A DNA stretch of 64,000 bases, taken from contig JARLIY010000120.1 in the NCBI GenBank assembly GCA_031291475.1, positions 1 to 64,000 of the forward strand. Reading direction: 5' to 3'. Each line of letters opens with the position of its first letter. The first letter of the stretch is position 1. Positions 43,580 to 51,167 of the stretch are shown here, piece after piece. The DNA is from Xanthobacteraceae bacterium. GTDB taxonomy: Bacteria; Pseudomonadota; Alphaproteobacteria; Rhizobiales; Xanthobacteraceae. The notes under the pieces are model-generated. The model worked only from the letters and a program-made list of their open reading frames with translations. It searched no databases and was not told where the DNA came from. A program made the position numbers and the translations under genes.

Positions 43580-44962
43580 TTATTCCGCGGCTTCGCGGGC
43601 GTAACTGGCGCTTTTTTTCCGCATGGTGACGAGTTCCTCGGCGGTCGTGGGATGCAGCGCCATGGTGGCGTCGAAATCGGCCTTTTTGGCTCCCATCTTC
43701 ACGGCGATGGCGGCAGCCTGGATCATTTCGGCGGCGCCCTCGCCGACGATATGACAGCCGACCACGCGGTCCGTCAGCCCGTCGACCACGAGCTTGATCA
43801 GCACGGTCGTGTCCCGGCCGGACAAAGTCGCCTTCAACGGCTTGAACATCGCCTTGTACACGTCGGTCTGCGGAAGCCGCGCCCGCGCCTGCGCTTCCGT
43901 CATCCCGACCACGCCGACTTCGGGATCGGCGAACACCGCAGTCGGCACGTTGACATGATCGACCGCCGTCGGCTTGCCGCCGAACACCGTGTCGGCGAAT
44001 GCATGCCCCTCGCGAATGGCGACCGGCGTCAGATTGACGCGATTGGTCACGTCGCCGATGGCGTAGATGCTGGCGACGCTCGAGCGCGAATATTCGTCGA
44101 CGGCGACGCCGCCGTTCTTGGCAATGGCGACGCCGGTCTCCTGCAGGCCGATGCGGCTGACGTTCGGCGCCCGGCCGGTGGCGAACATCACGCAATCGGC
44201 GCTGATTTGATTGCCGCTGGACAGTTGCACGGAGAAACGCGAGCCGGAGCGCGCGATGGCCGCCACCTTGCAGCCGGTGAACACCCTGATGCCGTGTTTC
44301 TCCATGTCCATGCGCAGATGCGCGCGGACGTCGTCGTCGAAGCCGCGCAAAATATTCTCGCCGCGGTAGACGAGCGTCACATGCGCGCCCAGTCCGGCAA
44401 AAATGCCGGCGAACTCGACGGCGATATAGCCGCCGCCCTGGATCACCACCTGCGGCGGCAAGGACGGCAGGTGGAACGCCTCGTTCGAGGAAATGGCGTG
44501 TTCGATGCCAGGAATCGGATCGCCGAACGTCGGCGCGCCGCCGGTGGCGATCAGGATGGTCGCCGCGCGCACGCGTTTGCCGTTCGTCATCTGCACCGTG
44601 TGAGCGTCGGCGACCGCGGCACGAATCTTGACGACGGTGACGCCGGCCTTTTCCAGCATCGCGGTGTAGGCCGCTTCGAGGCGTGCGATCTCTTTGTCCT
44701 TATTGGCAATCAACGTCGGCCAGTCGAATGACGATTGCGCCAGCGTCCAGCCGTAACCGGCCGCGTCCTCGAACTCGGCGCGGAAGCGCGAGGCGTAGAC
44801 CAGAAGCTTCTTCGGCACGCAGCCGCGAATGACGCAGGTGCCGCCGACGCGATATTCCTCCGCCAGCATGACGCGCGCGCCATGCTGCGCGGCGACGCGC
44901 GCGGCCCGCACGCCCCCCGACCCGCCGCCAATGACGAAAAGATCGACGTCGTAATCGGACAT
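43580..44962 (-). CDS. gor: Glutathione-disulfide reductase
   Basis: A 460-residue pyridine nucleotide-disulfide oxidoreductase. The FAD motif is VIGGGSGGVRAAR, the redox-active pair is GGTCVIRGCVPKK, and the C-terminal His-Glu is in HPTTAEE. It reduces GSSG with NADPH. Glutathione users in the window (two GSTs and the Atm1 exporter) fit. It lies in a minus-strand run with rpiA. Confidence 0.93.
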   Translation of the reverse strand: MSDYDVDLFVIGGGSGGVRAARVAAQHGARVMLAEEYRVGGTCVIRGCVPKKLLVYASRFRAEFEDAAGYGWTLAQSSFDWPTLIANKDKEIARLEAAYTAMLEKAGVTVVKIRAAVADAHTVQMTNGKRVRAATILIATGGAPTFGDPIPGIEHAISSNEAFHLPSLPPQVVIQGGGYIAVEFAGIFAGLGAHVTLVYRGENILRGFDDDVRAHLRMDMEKHGIRVFTGCKVAAIARSGSRFSVQLSSGNQISADCVMFATGRAPNVSRIGLQETGVAIAKNGGVAVDEYSRSSVASIYAIGDVTNRVNLTPVAIREGHAFADTVFGGKPTAVDHVNVPTAVFADPEVGVVGMTEAQARARLPQTDVYKAMFKPLKATLSGRDTTVLIKLVVDGLTDRVVGCHIVGEGAAEMIQAAAIAVKMGAKKADFDATMALHPTTAEELVTMRKKSASYAREAAE

Positions 44963-44995
44963 GCTGACGATCGCACTCCTCTCAAACTTTTAGGA

Positions 44996-45694
44996 TCAGG
45001 GCCGCTCGACGACGCGCACCCCGTCCGGACCGGCGACAATAGCAGTCTGGGCGATACCGATGAACAGACCGTGCTCCATCACGCCGGGAACCGTGCAAAG
45101 GCGCGCCGCCAGCTCCCGCGGGTTGGCGATGTGCCGGCAATGCGCATCCAACAGCCAGTGGCCGCCGTCGGTGACGAAAGGATGCCCGTTCTGCGCCTTG
45201 CGCAGCACCGCCGGGCCCGGAGCGCCGGCCTCGGCGCTCGCCGCCTCGACCGCGCGATGGATCGCCGTGGCGCCGAACGGCGCGATCTCGATCGGCAGCG
45301 GAAAACGGCCCAAAGTCGCGACCCATTTCGTCTCGTCGGCGATCACGACCATGCGCGCGGAAGCCGCCGCCACCACCTTTTCGCGCAGCAGCGCGCCACC
45401 GCCGCCCTTGATCAACGTCAGATCGGGCGCGATCTCGTCGGCGCCGTCGATGGTCAAATCCAATTCGGGGATGTCGTCCAGCGTGGTGAGCGCAATGCCA
45501 ACCCGTGCCGCATGGGCGCGCGTCGCCTCCGACGTCGGGACGGCAACAATATCGAGGCCGGCGCGCACGCGTTCGGCAAGAAAGTCGATGAAGTGGCTCG
45601 CTGTCGAACCGGTACCCAGTCCAAGCCGCATCCCCGGCCGGACGAATTCGACGGCGCGGGCGGCGGCGGCGCGTTTGTGGGCCTCGACGTCCAT
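44996..45694 (-). CDS. rpiA: Ribose-5-phosphate isomerase A
   Basis: A 232-residue enzyme of the pentose phosphate pathway. The conserved parts are [19 protein letters not shown] and [12 protein letters not shown] use the ATG of [12 protein letters not shown], nine codons inside the longest frame. It is divergent from gph, whose start lies about 80 bases away; rpiA-gor-DAHP synthase read in one direction. Confidence 0.93.
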   Translation of the reverse strand: MDVEAHKRAAAARAVEFVRPGMRLGLGTGSTASHFIDFLAERVRAGLDIVAVPTSEATRAHAARVGIALTTLDDIPELDLTIDGADEIAPDLTLIKGGGGALLREKVVAAASARMVVIADETKWVATLGRFPLPIEIAPFGATAIHRAVEAASAEAGAPGPAVLRKAQNGHPFVTDGGHWLLDAHCRHIANPRELAARLCTVPGVMEHGLFIGIAQTAIVAGPDGVRVVERP

Positions 45695-45776
45695 GGCCGC
45701 TGTGTAGGGCAAAATGGGCAAAATGGGAATGAAAGCGATGCTTGCGCCGCGAACATTCCACGGCTACGCGAAAGTC

Positions 45777-46484
45777 ATGCTGACCATCGTCTTCGACCTC
45801 GACGGCACGCTGATCGACACCGCGCCCGATCTCATCGCCACGCTCAATTACATTTTGACCCGGCACGGCCTGCCCACCGTCCCCTATGACGACGCCCGGC
45901 CGCTGATCGGCGGCGGCGCCAGGAGCATGATCGAGCGGGGACTGATCCTGGAAGGGCGCTCCGCATCCACCGCCGATATCGACCGGCTCTACACCGCCTT
46001 CATCGCTCATTACGCCGACCACATCGCCGACCGCTCGCGTCCGTTCCCGGAGCTTGAGCCGACCTTGGACCGGGTCGCCGCGGCCGGCCATATTCTGGCG
46101 GTATGCACCAACAAGCTTGAATGGCTGTCGCGGCGCCTCCTCGACGCGCTCCAACTGACGCCGCGCTTCGCCGCCATTTGCGGCCAGGACACCTTCGGCG
46201 TGCAAAAGCCCGATCCGCTGATTTTCCGCCTGACTGTGGAGCGCGCCGGCGGCGATCCGGACCGCGCCATCATGGTCGGAGATTCCATCACCGATATCCG
46301 CACCGCCCGCGCCGCCAAGGCGCCGGTCGTCGCCGTGGATTTCGGCTATACCGACGTTCCCGTGGCGCGTTTGGCACCGGACCGGGTGATCAGCTCCTTT
46401 GCGGAACTCCCCGCCGCCATCGCCGCTCTCGCACCTGTGAAAAATGCTCTGGACGATCAGGGCTTTATGGGGCACAAAAACTGA
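45777..46484 (+). CDS. gph: Phosphoglycolate phosphatase (HAD family)
   Basis: A 235-residue HAD phosphatase. The nucleophile motif is FDLDGTLIDT at residues 6-15, motif II is AVCTNK, and motif III/IV is MVGDSITDI. It removes the phosphate from 2-phosphoglycolate. The rpiA-gph divergent pair is common in Rhizobiales. The upstream ATG codons belong to a poor extension. Confidence 0.9.
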   Translation: MLTIVFDLDGTLIDTAPDLIATLNYILTRHGLPTVPYDDARPLIGGGARSMIERGLILEGRSASTADIDRLYTAFIAHYADHIADRSRPFPELEPTLDRVAAAGHILAVCTNKLEWLSRRLLDALQLTPRFAAICGQDTFGVQKPDPLIFRLTVERAGGDPDRAIMVGDSITDIRTARAAKAPVVAVDFGYTDVPVARLAPDRVISSFAELPAAIAALAPVKNALDDQGFMGHKN

Positions 46485-46487
46485 CTA

Positions 46488-46506
46488 TATCGGTTATAAT
46501 CCGATA
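46488..46506. promoter_or_regulatory. Inverted repeat with a TATAAT box upstream of moaA
   Basis: TATCGG-N7-CCGATA holds a TATAAT word in its loop (46495-46500), about 45 bases before the moaA start. This could be a -10 box covered by a regulator. No good -35 hexamer is visible, so a repressor or activator site is a guess. Confidence 0.4.
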
Positions 46507-46543
46507 AAGGCCCTGTTAGGGCTCGTATGGGGCCGGGAGAGGC

Positions 46544-47596
46544 ATGCCGATGGGCGTGGAATTGGAACCCACCAAAACATACGACCTTGACGCCGCGCCC
46601 GGATATCCGGCGCTGGTCGATCCGTTTGGCCGCGACATCAGCTATCTGCGCGTCTCGGTTACCGACCGTTGCGACTTTCGCTGCGTCTATTGCATGAGCG
46701 AGCACATGGCCTTCCTGCCGAAGGCCGACCTGCTCACGCTCGAAGAGCTCGACCGGCTGTGCTCGGCTTTTGTCGCCCGCGGCGTGCGCAAGCTTCGCCT
46801 CAGCGGCGGCGAGCCGCTGGTCCGCCGCGGAATTATGACTCTGTTCTCGACGCAGTCGCGCCATCTTGCCACCGGCCGCCTCGACGAGCTGACGCTGACC
46901 ACGAATGGCTCGCAGCTCGCCAGATACGCCGGCGCGCTCGCGGCCAACGGCGTGCGCCGCATCAACGTTTCGCTCGATACGCTCGACGCGGACAAATTCC
47001 GCGCCATCACCCGCTGGGGCGAGTTGCCGCACGTGCTCGCCGGCATCGACGCCGCCCAGGCCGCGGGGCTGAAGGTCAAGATCAACACCGTCGCGCTCAA
47101 GGGCGTGAACGAGGACGAATTCCCCCGCCTGATCGAATGGGCGCATGGCAGCGGCATGGATTTGACGCTGATCGAGGTGATGCCGCTCGGCGAGATCGGC
47201 CGGCTCGATCAATATCTGCCGCTCTCGATCGTTCGCGCGCGATTGAACGAGCGCTTTTCGCTCCAGGATACCGACGACCGCACCGGCGGGCCGGCGCGTT
47301 ATGTATGCGTCGGCGAGACCGGTGGCCGGCTCGGCTTCATCACGCCGCTGACGCACAATTTCTGCGAATCCTGCAACCGCGTGCGCGTCACCTGCACCGG
47401 CACCCTCTATATGTGCCTAGGCCAGGAGGATGCGGCCGATCTGCGCAAGCCGTTGCGCGCCTCCGAAGGCAACGAGCTTCTCTTCGCCGCCATCGACGAA
47501 GCGATTTCGCGCAAGCCCAAGGGCCACGATTTCATCATCGATCGCCGCCACCAGCGCCCCGCGCTCGGCCGCCATATGAGCGTGACCGGCGGGTAA
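46544..47596 (+). CDS. moaA: GTP 3',8-cyclase, molybdenum cofactor biosynthesis
   Basis: A 350-residue radical SAM protein. The N-terminal cluster motif is CDFRCVYC, and the SAM-binding GGEP is in [12 protein letters not shown]. The C-terminal second [4Fe-4S] cluster uses [11 protein letters not shown] and a later Cys. It turns GTP into the cyclic intermediate of molybdopterin. The ATG at 46550 is another possible start. No other moa genes are in the window. Confidence 0.93.
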   Translation: MPMGVELEPTKTYDLDAAPGYPALVDPFGRDISYLRVSVTDRCDFRCVYCMSEHMAFLPKADLLTLEELDRLCSAFVARGVRKLRLSGGEPLVRRGIMTLFSTQSRHLATGRLDELTLTTNGSQLARYAGALAANGVRRINVSLDTLDADKFRAITRWGELPHVLAGIDAAQAAGLKVKINTVALKGVNEDEFPRLIEWAHGSGMDLTLIEVMPLGEIGRLDQYLPLSIVRARLNERFSLQDTDDRTGGPARYVCVGETGGRLGFITPLTHNFCESCNRVRVTCTGTLYMCLGQEDAADLRKPLRASEGNELLFAAIDEAISRKPKGHDFIIDRRHQRPALGRHMSVTGG

Positions 47597-47891
47597 GGCA
47601 TTCCCTCGTCGTTGCTCTGTCATTCCGCGTGAACTCGCAGCGCGCTTCGCTTCATCCCGCCCCGCGATAGCGGGGAGGGGGACCGCCCGAAGAGCGGTGG
47701 GAGGGGCGACGGCGGCGAGGCGAAGCACTCATGAGGACGCCCCCTCAACCATGCTTCGCTCGCTACGCAAGCTCCGCATGGTTCCTCTCCCCCGCTTCGT
47801 TTCACTTCGCGGGGGCGGATAAGCGAATTCGTTCTCGCGGCGCGTTGCGCCCGAGCTCTGCCAAGCCATTCCCACGAAGCCAGTTCCGACT

Positions 47892-48277
47892 TGCCTCCCT
47901 AAAAAAGAAGGCAGGCGGAGCGCCGACAGGCGCACCTTCCACTGTCCGCGCCGCACCGGCAGATGTCGCCATCTGCAAGTGCGCGAGCGCGGAAGCGATC
48001 CCAGCGGGGACCGCTCGCCTATCGGCGCTCCACCGCGGCTCTTGTCCCGGCGACCAAACGCCAGGACTCAGCCCGGACCGCGCTTCACGCGAACAGCCGC
48101 ACGCCGGCGTTATCCGCGCCGCCAAACGCGCTTAAGCGATGCACCTCGCGCGCCGGTCGTAATGCCGGCGGGGACGATGCCCCGAACCGCCGGGAGCGGG
48201 GTTACAAGCCCCGCCCCAGGAATCGTACTCGCTACGTGGTCAGGTGTGTCTCGAGGCCACGCCCTTCGATGAGCGAG
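47892..48277. ncRNA. Candidate structured RNA with eight hairpins
   Basis: Perfect short stems follow one another: TGCCT/AGGCA (47892-47913), GCGCC-GACA-GGCGC (47920-47933), GCAGATG-TCGC-CATCTGC (47959-47976), AGCGG-GGA-CCGCT (48003-48015), CGCCGG/CCGGCG (48151-48170), GGGG/CCCC (48170-48183), GCGGGG/CCCCGC (48196-48214), and a nested CTCGCT-CGTGG/CCACG-AGCGAG (48228-48277). The conserved words of RNase P RNA, tmRNA and SRP RNA are not seen. GC-rich DNA makes some hairpins by chance, and the strand is unknown. Confidence 0.35.
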
Positions 48278-48510
48278 ATTCGCCGGCTAACGTAACTGAA
48301 TTGAGGACGCATCTCAAACGATTTGTCCTTGCATCAGTGACGACATGCACCGAAGCATGTCGCGCGAACGCTTGTTAGTGTCCGGCTTCACTTCCTGGCT
48401 GCTGTTCCGATCACGTTTTGTGTTCATTCGCATATCCGATGTTGGGTTAACGCATTTAGTAACTATGTGAAGGCTGCAGGCCATCGCGCCGGCGCATCCG
48501 AAAAGTGCTT

Positions 48511-48548
48511 AGGGCGTCTCGTTCGGACGTCACCCAGCAGGACGCCCT
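48511..48548. promoter_or_regulatory. Inverted repeat in the phasin leader
   Basis: AGGGCGTC (48511-48518) pairs with GACGCCCT (48541-48548) across 22 bases, ending 26 bases before the phasin ATG. It could be an operator, for example for a PhaR-type regulator, or a leader hairpin. PhaR sites I know of are not of this form, so the regulator is open. Confidence 0.4.
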
Positions 48549-48574
48549 AAATCCGAAGGATCACGAGTGACACC

Positions 48575-49018
48575 ATGGCTACGACCACCCATAGCGCGAC
48601 TTCCAAGCCCGTCAGCTCCCCAATGACCGATGCCCCTCAGGCATTTCGCGCGATGACCGAGACCGGCAACGCGCAAGCCAAAGAAGCCTACGAGAAGATG
48701 AGCGCCGCCACGGCTGAAGCGACCGATCTCATCAGAAAAAGCTGTTCGACGGCGGTTGAGGGCGCCCAAGTCTACAACAACAAGCTCCTCGAATTTGCTC
48801 AAACAAACTTCAAGGTTGCCTTCGGCTTTGTCCAAAAGCTGTTGAGCGTGAAGTCGCCTTCGGAGTTCCTTGAGCTATCGACCGAACATGCACGGCAGCA
48901 ACTCGAGATTTTGACCGAGCAGAGCAAGGAACTGGCAGCGCTCGGTCAGAAGGTCACGCTCGCGACCACGGAGCCGCTCAAAACCGGCGTCACCAAGGCA
49001 TTCAGCCACGCTGCCTGA
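48575..49018 (+). CDS. Phasin family protein
   Basis: A 147-residue helical protein of the phasin type, with long amphipathic helices. MTETGNAQAKEAYEKMSAATAEATDL and SPSEFLELSTEHARQQLE are typical. Phasins coat polyhydroxyalkanoate granules. There is no cysteine-rich or membrane part. No pha synthesis genes are in the window. The ATG at 48575 follows GAGTGACACC. Confidence 0.88.
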   Translation: MATTTHSATSKPVSSPMTDAPQAFRAMTETGNAQAKEAYEKMSAATAEATDLIRKSCSTAVEGAQVYNNKLLEFAQTNFKVAFGFVQKLLSVKSPSEFLELSTEHARQQLEILTEQSKELAALGQKVTLATTEPLKTGVTKAFSHAA

Positions 49019-49051
49019 AGTTGCCGTCTATTATCGCGTTGTTCGAAGCAA

Positions 49052-49146
49052 GCGTAGCCGGATTGAGCGGCCCGCCTTCGCTCGCTCAGCGAGCTTCGGC
49101 GGGTTTGGGTCCGCCGAAGCGCGGAGCGCGAAGGCGAAGCCTACGC
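49052..49146. repeat. Large palindromic repeat, copy 2
   Basis: The core CCCGCCTTCGCTCGCT through CGCGGAGCGCGAAGGCG matches the element at 36542-36609 nearly base for base. Here the outer arms are GCGTAG and CTACGC. It follows the phasin gene and may serve as its terminator. Confidence 0.7.
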
Positions 49147-49293
49147 AGAATGTGATGCTACAGCAAAGACGTGGGCTCGGCGCTTCGCGCCTTAGCCTAT
49201 CCTACGCTTGCTGCCTTACGATTCGGTTCGCGCCAGTTGGGAATGTCGGCTAAATTCATAGCGGTGCTCCAAGGCCAAGGCGGGAATGTCACC

Positions 49294-49473
49294 ATGCTTT
49301 TCGTATTGATTCACGTGCTGATCATCTGCGTTGTCGGTGCGATCTTATTCTGGGTCATCGACAGATTCGTGCGCGATGGACGGCTGGCAAATTTGCTCAA
49401 AATCCTGGCGGTCCTGGTCTGCCTCGCGGCAATCCTGCAGCGGGTGCTCCCGCTGCTTGGCGTAGGATTTTAG
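49294..49473 (+). CDS. Small two-helix membrane protein, 59 aa
   Basis: The product is MLFVLIHVLIICVVGAILFWV, then a charged loop DRFVRDGRLAN, then a second helix ending LQRVLPLLGVGF. Size and pattern resemble the small 'Thivi_2564' membrane family, but this is by eye. The ATG has only a weak purine stretch (GGCGGGAA) upstream. Longer in-frame starts exist but are not membrane-like. Function unknown. Confidence 0.6.
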   Translation: MLFVLIHVLIICVVGAILFWVIDRFVRDGRLANLLKILAVLVCLAAILQRVLPLLGVGF

Positions 49474-49546
49474 CAAATATTGCCGCGCTCGCGTTGGGCC
49501 GCCGTAGCGAAACCGCCGACTGAAGCGGCCGGCCTGTGCCGCCGGT

Positions 49547-49708
49547 TCAGGCGGCGACTTTGCCCTGATTCCGCAAGATGATTTTGGTTTTCACAGCGCC
49601 GCAGTTCGCGCATTCGAACTTGTGGACCGCAAGATCGCGGCGAGTCGGATGTTGCTCGATAACAGCGAGCTTTATCGGCTTGCGGCACTTCGGGCAGGTG
49701 TCATTCAT
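49547..49708 (-). CDS. Small zinc-ribbon protein, 53 aa
   Basis: Two CxxC pairs, DTCPKCRKP and FECANCGAV, spaced about 27 residues apart, form a zinc ribbon. The rest is basic (PTRRDLAVHK; KTKIILRNQGK). I start at MNDTCPKC. It may bind nucleic acid or be a response-regulator-like small protein; no function can be assigned. The longer frame upstream has no ribosome binding site. Confidence 0.6.
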   Translation of the reverse strand: MNDTCPKCRKPIKLAVIEQHPTRRDLAVHKFECANCGAVKTKIILRNQGKVAA

Positions 49709-50032
49709 AAAAAGGTCAAAGGACACGATGAGCGTTTCTCTGTGATCCTTCTTTCGCACTGGTGAACTGAGGACACGGCGTCGAAGGCCATTTAGCTCCG
49801 AGAAAACCAAAGACCCCCGCCCGTGGCCACAGGCTGGGATCCTTGTACGCGCACACGCATACATACTAGGTACGGGCACGGGGGGTCGGGGGAGTGGGGG
49901 GTGAAGCGCCCGTTCTTAATAAATCTGAGCCGAGCGCCTTTTTACGTCTGTATAAAATAGCTCACTTTTAATCAGCGGTGGATAAGTGGGCCAACTCCAC
50001 ATTCCGCTCGTTGCCGCGGACGAGGAGCAAAC
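49709..50032. other. Intergenic stretch between small zinc-ribbon gene and ATP12
   Basis: About 320 bases with no credible gene. It contains G-rich runs (GGGGGGTCGGGGGAGTGGGGGG near 49880) and an AT-rich part with TATAAAATAG near 49955. The AT-rich part may be a promoter or the end of the ATP12 transcript; I cannot decide. Confidence 0.45.
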
Positions 50033-50800
50033 TCACTCTGCAAGCGATCGGAGCGCCGTCGCCGCCGCTTGCAGTTCGGCGAAGCGGAACGCGCGGCGCG
50101 CGAGCGCCTCTTCGTCGCGGCCCCATTGCTCCATGTTCCAGTACTCGTCCACATGCGCCGCCGCCCACGCCTCATCGGCTGTCAGCCGCGCATGCGCGAG
50201 TGCAAGCGCGATCAGCGCCGAGCCGGTCAGCGTCGTCACCGAATGCACGGCGCCGAGCCGCCACGGATCGCCCGGGATCGCCACGCGCACCGCCGTAAGC
50301 GCCGCAGCCGGCTGGGCGACGTGAATAACGCCCTCGCCGAGAACGAAGCGCGCGCCGAGCGCCTGCCCGGCCCAATGCAGGATCGGATCCCAGTGCTGCG
50401 CCTGGCGCTCGACCAGGCCGCGCGGCGCGCTCGCCCGATAGCAGAGGAGATCGGTACCAAGATATTTTTCCACGTCCGCCGCCACCACGGCCGGGCGATC
50501 GGCGACACCGTCGATAATCGCATTGGCGAGACGGGTCAGCGGCATGTTCGCCGGATCGATCACCTCACGCTGCGCCTCCCATTCGGCGGCGATGGCCTGC
50601 GCCAGCGCGAGATTGGGCGCGGCGAGCACGCGGCGCCTGGGCGTGCGCACCAGCTGGTCGTCGAGCCGCACCGCGTAGCCTTCGGCGCAAGCCGCGGGGG
50701 CGGCTTTGTCGTAGAAACGCCGCCGCAAGAGCGGCCGCGTGCCGCGGCGCGCCACAGCCACGGGATCTTTCGACGAGGGGCTCTCGAACAGATCGCGCAT
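50033..50800 (-). CDS. ATP12 family F1-ATPase assembly chaperone
   Basis: A 255-residue chaperone known in mitochondria and alphaproteobacteria; it binds the F1 alpha subunit before assembly. The conserved features are RFYDKA, VRLDDQLVRTP, IAAEWEAQ, DLLCYRA, HWDPILHWA and the C-terminal DEYWNMEQWGRDEEA. It is divergent from the 2-oxoacid oxidoreductase operon and lies close to the RluA gene as in related genomes. Confidence 0.9.
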   Translation of the reverse strand: MRDLFESPSSKDPVAVARRGTRPLLRRRFYDKAAPAACAEGYAVRLDDQLVRTPRRRVLAAPNLALAQAIAAEWEAQREVIDPANMPLTRLANAIIDGVADRPAVVAADVEKYLGTDLLCYRASAPRGLVERQAQHWDPILHWAGQALGARFVLGEGVIHVAQPAAALTAVRVAIPGDPWRLGAVHSVTTLTGSALIALALAHARLTADEAWAAAHVDEYWNMEQWGRDEEALARRAFRFAELQAAATALRSLAE

Positions 50801-51167
50801 AAGAGGTTAGACCTTAGGCCATAGCTAACGAGGATGACGCGTAGCAGCACGTTTCGGATATGTCGTCACGCCGCTCACCGGCGAGATTGATTTACCAATA
50901 TATTCAATGGCTTGAGTTAGCCAAGGCGCGCCCCGGCCGGGGCGCCGGTTGCGCTGCGTCTTGTGCATCTGCGGCCGCGCTTTTGTTAGGGACAACAATA
51001 GACAAAACCTTGATATAACAAGCAGAAGCGGTAGAAATCGGCTCCCTGCTCGCCTACGATCCGCGCCGGATTCGGCAACGTAAGCGAAGCCGCGAGGGAA
51101 GCCGGTCCGCGCAGCAGCGTCAAACAACCGCCGCGTATGAGCGGGTGCTGCGTGCAAGAGGAATGGA
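50801..51167. other. Divergent intergenic region with an 18-base palindrome
   Basis: About 365 bases between ATP12 and the 2-oxoacid oxidoreductase operon. GCGCCCCGGCCGGGGCGC (50928-50945) is a perfect 18-base palindrome. A small repeat GGCT-N6-AGCC lies before it. The part 50990-51020 is AT-rich (TTGATATAACAAG) and may hold a promoter. No gene is seen. Confidence 0.5.

Larger units (their letters stand above)
47597..48574. other. Gene-poor region with many hairpins
   Basis: Almost 1 kb without a reading frame of protein-like composition. The left third (about 47640-47830) is a palindromic repeat with CCCGCGATAGCGGGG-type and CCATGC...GCATGG arms. The middle (47892-48277) is a series of short perfect hairpins (see separate entry). 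The last 300 bases are more AT-rich and hold the phasin promoter. Confidence 0.6.

Noticed and set aside
47597-48300. Several 60-130 codon frames in the moaA-phasin gap as genes
   Set aside because: They overlap each other on both strands, lack ribosome binding sites and have Arg/Pro/Ser-rich random-like sequence.
48430-48455. Second CtrA site near the phasin (TTAA-N7-AGTAAC)
   Set aside because: Only one half matches; the second half is AGTAA rather than TTAA, so the evidence is too weak.
47597-48574. RNase P RNA, tmRNA or SRP RNA in the moaA-phasin gap
   Set aside because: I looked for their conserved words on both strands (for example GGAAAGTCCGG and the tmRNA tag) and did not see them.
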